A stretch of DNA of 64,000 nt from Nocardioides rotundus (GCF_019931675.1 NZ_CP082922.1:744001-808000), one strand, 5' to 3'; shown: positions 18,299 through 27,001, counted from the first letter of the stretch. Translations and numbers: made by a program. The notes: a model not told the origin generated them from the letters alone.

Positions 18299-19618
18299 GT
18301 GCGGGTCTCGGGGACGGGGACGAGTCGAGTGCGCCGGTCCGCGGCGTTGCTGGTCGCGGCTGCGGTGGTGGCCGGTGCGGGTGTCGCGGGTGGCGTCGCG
18401 CCGGTGTCGGCCGCGGAGGACTCGCGTGCGGGTGGTGAGTTCCGCGCGGACTGGTGGATGAAGTGGATGGAGATCCCGGCGGCGCATCGGCAGGCGACGG
18501 GCAAGGGTGTGACGATCGCGGTGCTCGATGACGGGTTGGATCTCTCGCAGCCGCAGTTGCGGGGTGCGGATATCCGGATGATGCGTTCGCCGTGTCTGGG
18601 GTTCGATCAGCAGTTTCGGGATCGTCGGGCGGTGCCGGAGAAGGGTGAGGCGGCGTTCCACGGGACGGCGATGGTGTCGTTGTTGGTGGGCAACGGGGTC
18701 GGGACGGATGGTCCGGGCAGCGCGATGCTGGGGATGGTGCCGGACGCGACGATCCTGTTCTACGACATCAAGGCGCCGCGGTCGGTCAGCAGCTTTGACT
18801 GTGAGCCCGGCGCTGAGGAAGCCACTTATGAAAACGCGTTGCGTCGTGCAGATGTGCTGTCGGTGTCGCGGAGTCGGATGTCGGGGTCACTGATCGCGGC
18901 CGTTGAGCAGGGTGTGAAGAAGAACCAGGCGGTCATCGTGGCTGCGATGCCGAACGCCGGGGACGATGAGGTTCTGTTACCTCCGGGTGCGATGCCGGGT
19001 GTGGTGGGGATGACGTCGGTGAATCGGCAGGGTGAGCCGAGGCCGGGGATCTATGCGGCCAAGGACCTGGATCCGGACTCGGCGTCCCCTTTCTGGTTCC
19101 AGCCGAAGTTCGCCGCTCCGGGTGATGACATCTTGGTGCCGAACGCCGATGGGTTGCCGTCGAGTGAGGATGGCCGGTGGTGGGGGTCGTCGTTCGCGAC
19201 GCCGATGGTGGCCGGTCAGGCGGCGATGGTGCGGGAGAAGTATCCGGACGCGACGGCGAATCAGGTGGTGCAGCATCTGTTGCACAACACTGCTCGTGCG
19301 GGGTCGGAGAAGGAGAAGCTGACCTGGTACGAGACGGGGTTCGGGTTGCCGGACACGAGTGAATTGTTGGCCAACGACCCCACCGTGTGGCCCGATGAGA
19401 ACCCGTTCATGAAGGGGCCGGATCGGATGTGGAAGCGGTACCCCTCCTCGATCGCGACCGATCCCGCCGGGGTCGAGCCGGAACCCTCGGCGGCGGAGAG
19501 TGAGCCCGAGGCGGCCGACGAGGGTCGTGTTCTGCCCTGGCTCATCGGTGGGGGCGTCGCTCTCCTGGCTGTGGTCGCGGGGACCGTCGTCGGGCTGCGC
19601 CGACGCGCTCAGCGCTGA
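18299..19618 (+). CDS. Mycosin-like subtilisin-family serine protease
   Basis: A 439-residue exported S8 protease with mycosin (MycP) architecture: signal peptide (about 12-38), catalytic domain, acidic Pro/Glu stalk and a C-terminal membrane helix (about 410-430) with an Arg-rich tail. The triad is complete: Asp77 (AVLDDGLD), His121 (FHGTAMVS), Ser298 (GSSFATPMVAG), and Asn219 is placed for the oxyanion hole. Cysteines in SPCLGF and FDCEPG could form the mycosin disulfide. No ESX genes lie nearby. Codon use differs from neighbours, with many G/T third positions, and codon 227 is a rare TTA (18977-18979), suggesting acquisition. Start GTG 18299 is preferred for its spacing to GAAGGGG; 18290 is possible. 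It overlaps the HNH gene tail by 10 bases. Confidence 0.88.
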   Translation: MRVSGTGTSRVRRSAALLVAAAVVAGAGVAGGVAPVSAAEDSRAGGEFRADWWMKWMEIPAAHRQATGKGVTIAVLDDGLDLSQPQLRGADIRMMRSPCLGFDQQFRDRRAVPEKGEAAFHGTAMVSLLVGNGVGTDGPGSAMLGMVPDATILFYDIKAPRSVSSFDCEPGAEEATYENALRRADVLSVSRSRMSGSLIAAVEQGVKKNQAVIVAAMPNAGDDEVLLPPGAMPGVVGMTSVNRQGEPRPGIYAAKDLDPDSASPFWFQPKFAAPGDDILVPNADGLPSSEDGRWWGSSFATPMVAGQAAMVREKYPDATANQVVQHLLHNTARAGSEKEKLTWYETGFGLPDTSELLANDPTVWPDENPFMKGPDRMWKRYPSSIATDPAGVEPEPSAAESEPEAADEGRVLPWLIGGGVALLAVVAGTVVGLRRRAQR

Positions 19619-21126
19619 GGAGTCTGCTGATAGCCCGTGATGTCGATCTCCGGGCCACCCGGGTAGATGTCCACGCCCGCGGGTGCCTCGATGATCATCC
19701 GGGCATGCTCGGGATCGATCTCGCGCGTGCCCGTGTGGTCGACGAGGTAGCCACGTCCCTGCGGGGTGAGCCAGGCATAGCGGCCCTGACCGGACTGTCG
19801 CGCGCGATAGCCGGCATGGGTCTTCCATCGATGATGGGTGCGGGTGAGGGGCCCGGAGTTGTGGTCCCCGGTCTGGCCGGGCGGCCCATCGGGGTCGTAG
19901 GGCGTCGGATGGTCGTAGTCGACCCGGCGACTGCGGCCCGCAGCGAACGGGAAGTAGTCGCCGCCGGTCATCAGGTGGACGCGGGTCTTGAGTGACTCCG
20001 GGTGCTCGTAGGCGGCCGTGCTCACTCGGTCGTTGAGGTCGATCACCGGAGTGAGAGTGACCCGGTGGTGGCGCAGCAGCTCCTCGAGCTGGTTCACCAG
20101 CACCGGACCGAGACCCTCGGCGCGGGCCACCGCATCGGCCCGATCGCCGACCGCGGCCTCGTGCAGGTGCACGTAGAGGACCGACCGCGGTCGGAGGGCG
20201 GACAGGTCGGCCGAGCGCAGCGCGTCGAGCAGGTCGGCGGGGAACGCCAGGGCGCGGGGCAGCTCGGGCTCGGGCTCACCCTCGGGCTGCTCGTCCTGCT
20301 GCTCCGGAGGCTCAAGGTGCTCCAGCAGAAGCCTGAGCAGCTCAGTGGGTCGGGCGAGGTAGCCGATCGCCTCCGCGCGCAGCTCGTCGCTGGTGGCCTC
20401 CTCGTTGAGCGGGCGGAGGATCTCCGCGACCCGGGTGATCACCGCGTCGATCGCGGCGGCGTCGCCGGCGGTGACCCGGGCCACGAGAGTGCGCAGCCCG
20501 TGCTCGTCGCTGCGGCCGACGTGCGCGAAGCGCTGACGACGGGCCTCCTCGAGCCGGGCCGCGTGTGCGTCCTGGTCGGCCTCGATCACCTTCGCCTCGG
20601 CGACCTCGATCACCCGCCCGGCGGACTCGCGGGTGATGATCCGCGCGATCGCGGAGTCCACCAGCCCCACCCGGTCCGCGGGAAGGGCCCGGGAGAGCCG
20701 GGCCACCTTGCCGGCGACCCACGACTCGCACTCGCCGGCTCGGACGGCCGACCAGATGAGCGGCAGCCGGTGCCGGAGGTCGAGCAGGTCGGCCATCAGG
20801 TTGCGCAGCGCGACGACGCCCGTGCCACGGGCGATCGCCAGCTCGCCGAGGCAGAAGTCCTGCACGCCCGGTGTGCCGTCGCCGCCGAGCTGGACCAGCA
20901 CGTTGCCCATGCTCCGCTGGAACTCGCCGTCCGGCCCCTCGCGGGGGTCCTCGGAATGCAGGTCGGCCCAGTGCAGCACCACCAGCAGCTCCTCGACCTC
21001 GGCCAGCCGGCGGGCCCGCAGGTTGTCGGTGGCGGCGGCCAGAGTGGCAGTGGCGTCCAGCTCGTCCAGCTCGACTGCTCCGCCGGGCGGTGCCGGCGGA
21101 GCGGTGAGGGGAGGCGGGAGCAGCAT
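19609..21126 (-). CDS. 13E12-type DUF222/HNH nuclease-like protein
   Basis: A 505-residue member of the actinobacterial 13E12 repeat (DUF222 plus HNH) family. The N-terminal helical DUF222 region includes LLDLRHRLPLIWSAVRAGECESWVAGKVARL-like sequence and a DAAAIDAVITRVAE segment; the C-terminal HNH motif is spread over VDYDHPTPYD, TGDHNSGPLTRTHHRWKTH. The usual cysteine pair of the HNH zinc site is absent. Family members occur in multiple dispersed copies and are often DNA-damage inducible in mycobacteria. ATG 21126 is chosen because a TATAGT -10 lies 6 bases upstream; ATGs also exist at 21147 and beyond but would overlap the promoter. Convergent with the protease gene. Confidence 0.88.
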   Translation of the reverse strand: MLLPPPLTAPPAPPGGAVELDELDATATLAAATDNLRARRLAEVEELLVVLHWADLHSEDPREGPDGEFQRSMGNVLVQLGGDGTPGVQDFCLGELAIARGTGVVALRNLMADLLDLRHRLPLIWSAVRAGECESWVAGKVARLSRALPADRVGLVDSAIARIITRESAGRVIEVAEAKVIEADQDAHAARLEEARRQRFAHVGRSDEHGLRTLVARVTAGDAAAIDAVITRVAEILRPLNEEATSDELRAEAIGYLARPTELLRLLLEHLEPPEQQDEQPEGEPEPELPRALAFPADLLDALRSADLSALRPRSVLYVHLHEAAVGDRADAVARAEGLGPVLVNQLEELLRHHRVTLTPVIDLNDRVSTAAYEHPESLKTRVHLMTGGDYFPFAAGRSRRVDYDHPTPYDPDGPPGQTGDHNSGPLTRTHHRWKTHAGYRARQSGQGRYAWLTPQGRGYLVDHTGTREIDPEHARMIIEAPAGVDIYPGGPEIDITGYQQTPQR

Positions 21127-21132
21127 GGTTTG

Positions 21133-21138
21133 ACTATA
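21133..21138 (-). promoter_or_regulatory. -10 element of HNH gene
   Basis: TATAGT on the minus strand, six bases before ATG 21126, a near-consensus -10 giving a leaderless transcript. Confidence 0.55.
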
Positions 21139-21139
21139 C

Positions 21140-21155
21140 GCGAGCATAAGTTCGA
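21140..21155 (-). promoter_or_regulatory. Candidate LexA (SOS) box
   Basis: On the minus strand the sequence TCGAAC-TTAT-GCTCGC matches the actinobacterial SOS box TCGAAC-N4-GTTCGA at 10 of 12 defined bases. It lies directly upstream of the -10 of the HNH gene, where LexA binding would block transcription. Confidence 0.55.
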
Positions 21156-21216
21156 ATGTCATCAGACTTTGGCACCTGAATCGGGGGCCGATACCGGAGG
21201 GGCGTACCTTGCTGCC

Positions 21217-21750
21217 ATGTCGCGCGAGGGCATCACCGTGGTGCTCGTCCGGCATGCCGACCCCGCGGCGACTCCCGACGCCGACCCGCGTCGGTGGCCC
21301 TTGTCGGCCGAGGGGCGTGTGGCGGCCGAGGCCCTGCACGAGCGCCTGCCCTCCGGCTTGTGGGTCTCCAGCACCGAGACCAAGGCGCGCGAGACGCTGG
21401 AGCTGGCCGCGCGGGGCGCCGTACCGGTGCTGCAGGATGAGGGCTTCAGCGAGGTACGACGGGAGGCTGAGCCCTTCGGCGAGCACTTCCAGGCCGGCCG
21501 CTTCGCCTGGGTCGACGGCCGGATCGACGAGCGGCACGCCGGCTGGGAGACGCAGCAGGAGGCCGCCGACCGGTTCGAGGACGCGATCGACCGGCACGCC
21601 GCGCAGGCGACCGAGGGCGTGCTGGTGGTCGGCACGCACGGCATGGTGCTCACCGCCTGGCTGGTCCTCGTCGCCCGGCGGCTCGCGCCCGAGCACGCCA
21701 CCCGCTTCTGGGCCGACCTGCGGCTCCCGGACGTCTTCGAGGTCCGCTGA
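21217..21750 (+). CDS. Histidine phosphatase superfamily protein
   Basis: A 177-residue phosphoglycerate-mutase-like phosphatase. The phosphohistidine motif appears as VLVRHAD (RH with a following Ala) near residues 9-14, and the second catalytic histidine as GTHGMVLTAW near residue 135; the acidic proton donor is likely in the SEVRREAEPF segment. The protein is short and lacks the extensions of true phosphoglycerate mutases, so it probably hydrolyses a small phosphoester. ATG 21217 is the first sensible start. It is divergent from the HNH gene and convergent with the kinase gene. Confidence 0.85.
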   Translation: MSREGITVVLVRHADPAATPDADPRRWPLSAEGRVAAEALHERLPSGLWVSSTETKARETLELAARGAVPVLQDEGFSEVRREAEPFGEHFQAGRFAWVDGRIDERHAGWETQQEAADRFEDAIDRHAAQATEGVLVVGTHGMVLTAWLVLVARRLAPEHATRFWADLRLPDVFEVR

Positions 21751-21764
21751 GCGAGGGCCCGGGC

Positions 21765-22343
21765 TCACGACGACGGGACGACCAGGTCCGCCCGACCGCG
21801 GGAGGCGGCGACCAGGCGGGCGTTGGGCTCGTCCACCCGCTCCACCCAGGCGGCGGCGTCCGAGGGCGACTTGCCGAACTCCACGTGCCGGGCGACCAGG
21901 CGGGAGCGACGTACGTCGTCGTCCAGGTCGAGGTAGCGCACCTCGTCCAGCTCCGCGGCCACCGCCCGCCACTCCGGCCGGTCCAGCAGCAGGTAGTTCC
22001 CCTCGGCAACCACCAGCGTGACCGACGGGGGCACCGCGATCGCGCCGGCCAGCGGCTGCTCCAACTCCCGCTCGAAGGCCGGCGCATAGACGGTCCCGGG
22101 GGCGCCGGGGGAGTCGGGCGAGGGGCGCAGCCGCCGCAGGAGCGCCGCATAGCCCCAGGCGTCGAACGTCTCCGGCGCGCCCTTGCGATCGCGCAGGCCG
22201 AGCGAGCGCAGCACCCGGTCCGCCAGGTGGAAGCCGTCCATCGGGACCACCACGGCCGGCTCGTCGGCGGCGGCGACCAGCGCGTCGGCGTACGTCGACT
22301 TCCCCGCGCCCGGCGGCCCCGTGACGCCGATCAGACTCCTCAC
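21765..22343 (-). CDS. P-loop nucleoside/sugar kinase-like protein
   Basis: A 192-residue P-loop kinase of the uridine kinase/phosphoribulokinase group. Walker A is GVTGPPGAGKST near the N-terminus; VVPMDGFHLAD is the Asp/His-bearing strand shared with YfdH/FrcK- and pantothenate-kinase-like proteins, and VVAEGNYLLLD is the typical late strand. These features match the 'nucleoside/nucleotide kinase' family often linked to sugar metabolism. The substrate is unknown. GTG 22343 overlaps the stop of the DinB-fold gene by four bases, so the two are translationally coupled. Confidence 0.85.
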   Translation of the reverse strand: MRSLIGVTGPPGAGKSTYADALVAAADEPAVVVPMDGFHLADRVLRSLGLRDRKGAPETFDAWGYAALLRRLRPSPDSPGAPGTVYAPAFERELEQPLAGAIAVPPSVTLVVAEGNYLLLDRPEWRAVAAELDEVRYLDLDDDVRRSRLVARHVEFGKSPSDAAAWVERVDEPNARLVAASRGRADLVVPSS

Positions 22344-22870
22344 GAGCGCTCGATCACCCCGCGGACGAAGGCCGCCTGCCCGACGTGCTGGGCGACCTCG
22401 TTCGCCACACTGGTGATCCGCGCGAGCAGGGTGACCGGCGGGGTCCAGCTGGTGTCGACGACCCGCTCCCAGTCGTCGTCGCTGAGCGTGCCCAGGAAGG
22501 CCCCGGTCTTCTCGTGCACGGCGTCGTAGTAGGCGACCAGCAGGTCTCCGGGCGCGCGCACCTGCCCGACCTCCTCGCTGGACATGCCGTAGCCGTGCGC
22601 CTCGGTCGGGAAGGGCAGGCCGAAGCGGTCGGCGAACCCATCGGCGACGTAGGCCTGCTCGGCCAGGTCGTCGCGGCCCAGCGCCTCGGCGGCCTTGCTG
22701 ACGTGATCGTCCTCCACGCGCGCGAGGTGCCAGACCAGCCAGGCGATCGTGTTGGCGTCCGGGTCCAGGCGCCGGGCCAGGTCGTCGGCGGCAAGGTCGC
22801 CCACGGCGTCGCGCACCAGGGCGGGCATCCGGTCGAAGAGGGCGGTGAAGGCGTCGGCTGCAGTGGTCAT
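22340..22870 (-). CDS. DinB-fold, DUF664-like protein
   Basis: A 176-residue four-helix-bundle protein of the DinB/YfiT/mycothiol-dependent isomerase superfamily. Metal-ligand histidines are suggested by WLVWHLARVEDDHV near residues 44-57 and VANEVAQHVGQAAFVRGVI near the C-terminus, the usual spacing of the HxxxH/H triad. Related actinobacterial enzymes use mycothiol or remove thiol adducts; an exact activity is not claimed. It is divergent from the MoxR gene and sits upstream of the kinase in one transcript. Confidence 0.78.
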   Translation of the reverse strand: MTTAADAFTALFDRMPALVRDAVGDLAADDLARRLDPDANTIAWLVWHLARVEDDHVSKAAEALGRDDLAEQAYVADGFADRFGLPFPTEAHGYGMSSEEVGQVRAPGDLLVAYYDAVHEKTGAFLGTLSDDDWERVVDTSWTPPVTLLARITSVANEVAQHVGQAAFVRGVIERS

Positions 22871-22906
22871 GGACGAAACGGTACGCCGACCCTTGCGGCC
22901 CCGGCG

Positions 22907-22912
22907 TAGCGT
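22907..22912 (+). promoter_or_regulatory. -10 element, leaderless start of MoxR gene
   Basis: TAGCGT ends 7 bases before GTG 22920, within the divergent region shared with the DinB-fold gene. Confidence 0.5.
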
Positions 22913-22919
22913 GGAAAGC

Positions 22920-24329
22920 GTGACGGAATCCACCACCCCCCGCCCGTCCACGCTCGGCGAGCTGCGCGCCTCCGGGCACCGGCAGAAGGCCCTGCGCGAG
23001 GAGATCCGCGACAACCTGCTCGCGCGCCTCGCCGCCGGCGAGGACCCCTGGCCCGGCCTGCACGGCTTCGAGGACACGGTGATCCCGCAGCTCGAGCGCG
23101 CCCTCATCGCCGGCCACGACGTGGTCCTGCTCGGCGAGCGCGGCCAGGGCAAGACCCGGCTGCTGCGCACCTTGGTCGGGCTGCTCGACGAGTGGACCCC
23201 CGTGATCGAGGGGTCCGAGCTGGGCGAGCACCCCTACGAGCCGGTCACCGAGACCTCGAAGCGCCGGGTCGCCGAGCTGGGCGACGAGCTGCCGGTCGCC
23301 TGGCGGCACCGCGACGAGCGGTACGCCGAGAAGCTGGCCACCCCCGACACCAGCGTCGCCGACCTGATCGGCGACGTGGACCCGATGAAGGTCGCCGAGG
23401 GGCGCTCACTGGGCGACCCCGAGACCATCCACTTCGGCCTGATCCCGCGCAGCCACCGCGGCATCGTCGCGATCAACGAGCTGCCCGACCTGGCCGAGCG
23501 GATCCAGGTCGCGATGCTCAACGTGATGGAGGAGCGGGACATCCAGATCCGCGGCTACGTGCTGCGGCTGCCGCTCGACGTACTCGTCGTGGCGTCGGCC
23601 AACCCCGAGGACTACACCAACCGCGGACGGATCATCACCCCGCTCAAGGACCGCTTCGGCGCCGAGATCCGCACCCACTACCCGACCGAGCTCGCGGCCG
23701 AGGTCGCGGTGATCCGGCAGGAGGCGCATCTGACCGCGGAGGTCCCCGATCACCTGGTCGAGATCCTCGCCCGCTTCACCCGCAACCTGCGCGAGTCCAG
23801 CTCGGTCGACCAGCGCTCCGGCGTCTCGGCGCGGTTCGCGATCGCCGGCGTGGAGACGATCGCGGCCTCCGCGCTGCACCGGGCGACGTCGTACGGCGAG
23901 GACGAGGCCGTGGCGCGCCTGGTCGACCTGCAGACCGCCGTCGACGTGCTCGGCGGCAAGGTCGAGTTCGAGACCGGCGAGGAGGGGCGCGAGGCCGACA
24001 TCCTCACCCACCTGCTCCGCACCGCGATCGCCGAGACGGTGCGCGAGCACCTGCGGGGCATCGACCTGCACCGGCTGGTCGACGCGATCGAGGACGGCCG
24101 GCTGATCACCACCGGCGAGAAGGTCACCGCCCGGGATTTCCTCACCGGGCTGCCGGCGCTGCCGCCGGAGGAGAGCGGCGAGACCGACGCCTACGACCAG
24201 GTGATCGAGGCGCTGGGCGCCCGCAGCGACGGCGAGCGGGCGGCGGCGATCGAGCTGGCGCTGGAGGGGCTCTTCCTGGCCCGGAAGATCGCCAAGGACG
24301 CCGACGCCGGGGAGACCGTCTATGGCTAG
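22920..24329 (+). CDS. MoxR/Mg-chelatase-like AAA+ ATPase
   Basis: A 469-residue AAA+ ATPase. Walker A is GERGQGKTRLL. The Walker B segment reads GIVAINELPDLAERIQVAML: the usual Asp of the DE pair is Asn, as I recall is common in this subfamily. VASANPEDYTNRGRIITPLKDRF resembles sensor 1 and the arginine-finger region of Mg-chelatase subunit I. MoxR ATPases act with VWA partners to insert metals or remodel complexes. The VWA gene follows with an 8-base overlap, so the pair is one functional unit. Client protein unknown. Confidence 0.9.
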   Translation: MTESTTPRPSTLGELRASGHRQKALREEIRDNLLARLAAGEDPWPGLHGFEDTVIPQLERALIAGHDVVLLGERGQGKTRLLRTLVGLLDEWTPVIEGSELGEHPYEPVTETSKRRVAELGDELPVAWRHRDERYAEKLATPDTSVADLIGDVDPMKVAEGRSLGDPETIHFGLIPRSHRGIVAINELPDLAERIQVAMLNVMEERDIQIRGYVLRLPLDVLVVASANPEDYTNRGRIITPLKDRFGAEIRTHYPTELAAEVAVIRQEAHLTAEVPDHLVEILARFTRNLRESSSVDQRSGVSARFAIAGVETIAASALHRATSYGEDEAVARLVDLQTAVDVLGGKVEFETGEEGREADILTHLLRTAIAETVREHLRGIDLHRLVDAIEDGRLITTGEKVTARDFLTGLPALPPEESGETDAYDQVIEALGARSDGERAAAIELALEGLFLARKIAKDADAGETVYG

Positions 24330-26340
24330 AGCCTTCTACCGCCCCTACGACGGCGGCGACCCGCTCGCCGCGCCGGTGGACCTCTCCGAGGCGCTGGACG
24401 CCATCGGCGAGGACGTGATGGCCGGATACAGCCCCGAGCGGGCGATGCAGGAGTTCCTCCGCCGGGGCGGCCAGGGGCAGGAGGGCCTGGACGACCTGGC
24501 CCGGCGGATCGCGGAGAAGCGGCAGGAGCTGACCAGCCGGCACCACCTGGACGGCACCCTGCAGGAGGTCCGCGAGCTGCTGGAGAAGGCGGTCCTGGAG
24601 GAGCGCAAGCAGTTGGCGCGCGACGTCGAGATGGACGACTCCGACCGCGCCTTCCGCGAGATGCGGCTGGAGAGCCTGCCCCTGAGCCCGGCGGCCGCGG
24701 TCAGCGAGCTGTCCTCCTACGACTGGCAGAGCGGCGAGGCGCGCGAGGCGTTCGACCAGATCAAGGACCTGCTCGGCCGGGAGCTGCTCGACCAGCGCTT
24801 CGCCGGCATGAAGCAGGCGCTGGAGAACGCCACCGACGAGGACCGCGCGGAGATCCAGCAGATGCTCTCCGACCTCAACGACCTGCTGGAGAAGCGGGCG
24901 ATGGGGGAGGACACCCAGGAGGACTTCGAGGAGTTCATGTCCCGCCACGGGCAGCACTTCCCGGAGAACCCGAGCACCCTCGACGAGTTGCTGGACGCGA
25001 TGGCCTCCCGCGCTGCGGCCGCCCAGCGGATGCTCAACTCGATGAGCGAGGAGCAGCGGCGCGAGCTGATGGAGCTCTCCGCCCAGGCCTTCGGCTCGCC
25101 CGCCCTCACCGAGCAGCTCGCCCGGATGGACGCCAACCTGCAGATGCTGCGCCCCGGTGAGGACTGGGGCGGCTCGGAGCGGATGGACGGCGAGGAGGGG
25201 CTCGGGCTCGGCGACGGCACCGGCGTGCTGCAGGACCTCGCCGACCTCGACCAGCTCGCCGAGCAGCTGGCGCAGTCCTACTCCGGCGCCCGGCTCGACG
25301 ACCTCGACCTGGACACCCTGACCCGGCAGCTCGGCGAGGACGCCGGCGTCTTGGCGCGACGGCTGCAGGAGCTGGAGCGCGAGCTGCAGCGCACCGGATA
25401 CCTCGACCGCACCTCCGACGGGCGGCTCCGGCTCTCGCCCAAGGCGATGCGCCAGCTCGGCCGCGCGCTGCTGCGCGACGTCGCGAACCGGATGTCGGGG
25501 CGCCAGGGCCAGCGCGACACCCGCAACGCGGGCGCGGCGGGGGAGGCGTCCGGGGCCACCCGGGCGTGGGAGTTCGGGGACACCGAGCCGTGGGACGTCA
25601 CCCGCACCGTGACGAACGCGGTGCTGCGGGAGGCCTCCGCCGAGCAGCGGTCCCCCGGCTCCGCCGTACGCCTGCAGATCGACGACGTCGAGGTCCGCGA
25701 GACCGAGGCGCGCACCCAGGCGGCGGTGGCGCTGCTGGTGGACACGTCGTTCTCGATGGCGATGGACGGGCGCTGGGTGCCGATGAAGCGTACGGCGCTT
25801 GCGCTGCACACGCTGATCCGCCAGCGCTTCCGTGGCGACCACCTCGAGCTGGTCACCTTCGGCCGCGCGGCTCGCCGGACCACGATCGAGGAGCTGACCG
25901 CGCTGGACGCGCAGTGGGACAAGGGCACGAACCTGCACCACGGCCTGCTGCTGGCCAACCGGCACTTCCGCAAGCACCCCAACGCCCAGCCGGTGCTGCT
26001 GATCGTCACCGACGGAGAGCCGACGTCGCATCTGGAGCGGAACGGGGAGGTCTACTTCGAGTACCCGCCCCACCCGCTGACCATCGCGCACGCGGTGCGC
26101 GAGCTCGACACCGCCGGCCGGCTCGGCGCGCAGACGACGTTCTTCCGCCTGGGCGACGACCCCGGCCTGGCCCGCTTCATCGAGTCGATGGCCCGCCGGG
26201 TCGACGGTCGCGTGGTCGCCCCCGAGCTGGACGACCTGGGTGCGGCGGTCGTCGGCTCCTACCTCGGCTCGCGGGGCCCTGCCGGTGGGGCCGGACACTA
26301 CGGCGACCTCTTCGGCGGCCGCGGCTTCTGGGTGAGCTAG
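24322..26340 (+). CDS. VWA-domain partner of MoxR ATPase
   Basis: A 672-residue soluble protein. About 430 N-terminal residues are acidic, helical and coiled-coil rich (DLNDLLEKRAMGEDTQEDF, QLARMDANLQMLR). The C-terminal von Willebrand A domain starts near residue 465: the MIDAS motif DxSxS is DTSFSMAMDG, with the remaining ligands in DKGTNLHHGLLLANR and LIVTDGEPTSHLE. It is the metal-dependent adhesion-type partner of the overlapping MoxR ATPase, by analogy with BchD/CobT or CoxE proteins. The C-terminus is Gly-rich (GGAGHYGDLFGGRGFW). Confidence 0.9.
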   Translation: MARAFYRPYDGGDPLAAPVDLSEALDAIGEDVMAGYSPERAMQEFLRRGGQGQEGLDDLARRIAEKRQELTSRHHLDGTLQEVRELLEKAVLEERKQLARDVEMDDSDRAFREMRLESLPLSPAAAVSELSSYDWQSGEAREAFDQIKDLLGRELLDQRFAGMKQALENATDEDRAEIQQMLSDLNDLLEKRAMGEDTQEDFEEFMSRHGQHFPENPSTLDELLDAMASRAAAAQRMLNSMSEEQRRELMELSAQAFGSPALTEQLARMDANLQMLRPGEDWGGSERMDGEEGLGLGDGTGVLQDLADLDQLAEQLAQSYSGARLDDLDLDTLTRQLGEDAGVLARRLQELERELQRTGYLDRTSDGRLRLSPKAMRQLGRALLRDVANRMSGRQGQRDTRNAGAAGEASGATRAWEFGDTEPWDVTRTVTNAVLREASAEQRSPGSAVRLQIDDVEVRETEARTQAAVALLVDTSFSMAMDGRWVPMKRTALALHTLIRQRFRGDHLELVTFGRAARRTTIEELTALDAQWDKGTNLHHGLLLANRHFRKHPNAQPVLLIVTDGEPTSHLERNGEVYFEYPPHPLTIAHAVRELDTAGRLGAQTTFFRLGDDPGLARFIESMARRVDGRVVAPELDDLGAAVVGSYLGSRGPAGGAGHYGDLFGGRGFWVS

Positions 26341-26364
26341 CCCTTCGCCGGTCGGGCCCCTTCG

Positions 26365-26436
26365 CTGGTCGAGCCTGTCGAGACCAGCCGTCCGCTCGAG
26401 CCGGAATCGGTTCGGTGGTCGAGCCTGTCGAGACCA
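26365..26436. repeat. Two copies of dispersed GGTCGAGCC-TGTCGAGACC palindrome
   Basis: Copies at 26365-26387 and 26416-26436 share TGGTCGAGCC-TGTCGAGACCA, an imperfect palindrome (GGTCGA/TCGACC-type arms reading GGTCTCGACA on the other strand). They lie in the gap after the VWA gene. The same unit is found inside ftsB at 3641-3661. They may act as transcription terminators or be inert mobile repeats. Confidence 0.8.
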
Positions 26437-26518
26437 CGAGCCGCTGGGCCAGATTCGTGCACCGCGGGGGCCTACCCAGGGAATCGCGGTGCTCCGGCCC
26501 GGGGTGCGACCGGTGACT

Positions 26519-26524
26519 TAGGGT
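26519..26524 (+). promoter_or_regulatory. -10 element, leaderless start of 26532 gene
   Basis: TAGGGT ends 7 bases before GTG 26532, so that GTG is preferred over the in-frame GTG at 26523, which overlaps the hexamer. Confidence 0.45.
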
Positions 26525-26531
26525 GTCGGTC

Positions 26532-26927
26532 GTGCTGCCGCGACTCCCCGTCCTCGACCCCCGCGACGTGTGGAGGCTGCTGCCGCGGGTGCTGGTCCTG
26601 CTGCAGGAGGTCGAGGCGCTGATCGCGCGGATCGAGGAGACCCGGCTGGCCGCGGACGCGCTGATCGGGCGCATCGACGGCAGCGTTGACCGGGTCGAGG
26701 AGCCGCTGGCCACGCTGCAGCCGACCTTGGCTCGGCTCGCCGAGACGACGTCACCGGCCGAGGTGGACGCGCTGGTCGCCGTCATCGACGAGCTGCCGCA
26801 GCTGACCGGTGTCGTCGAGAGTCTCTCCAGCGTGGCCCCGGACCTGCGCGAGCTGCTCCGGATCGTCTCGGAGATCGACGACCTGGTGGTGAGGATCCCC
26901 GGCGTGGGGCGGCTGCGTCGCGACTGA
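26532..26927 (+). CDS. Small helical protein, unknown
   Basis: Not recognised. From GTG 26532 the product has 131 residues, acidic and Leu/Val-rich, with no Cys, no signal peptide and no clear membrane helix. Heptad-like spacing of hydrophobics (LLQEVEALIARIEETRLAA, VDALVAVIDELPQLTGVVE) predicts coiled coils resembling apolipoprotein- or MCP-like helices. It stands alone between the palindromic repeats and the monooxygenase gene. Confidence 0.65.
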   Translation: MLPRLPVLDPRDVWRLLPRVLVLLQEVEALIARIEETRLAADALIGRIDGSVDRVEEPLATLQPTLARLAETTSPAEVDALVAVIDELPQLTGVVESLSSVAPDLRELLRIVSEIDDLVVRIPGVGRLRRD

Positions 26928-27001
26928 CCGGACCTTCGGTGCGCACGCGTGCGTGCAACAGTGGTCCGCGTCCACACCGAACCGACCCCAGGAGGAGACC
27001 G

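Noticed and set aside
18299..19618. Complete ESX (type VII) secretion locus around the mycosin-like gene
   Set aside because: No EccB, EccC, EccD, EccE or WXG100 genes adjoin it.
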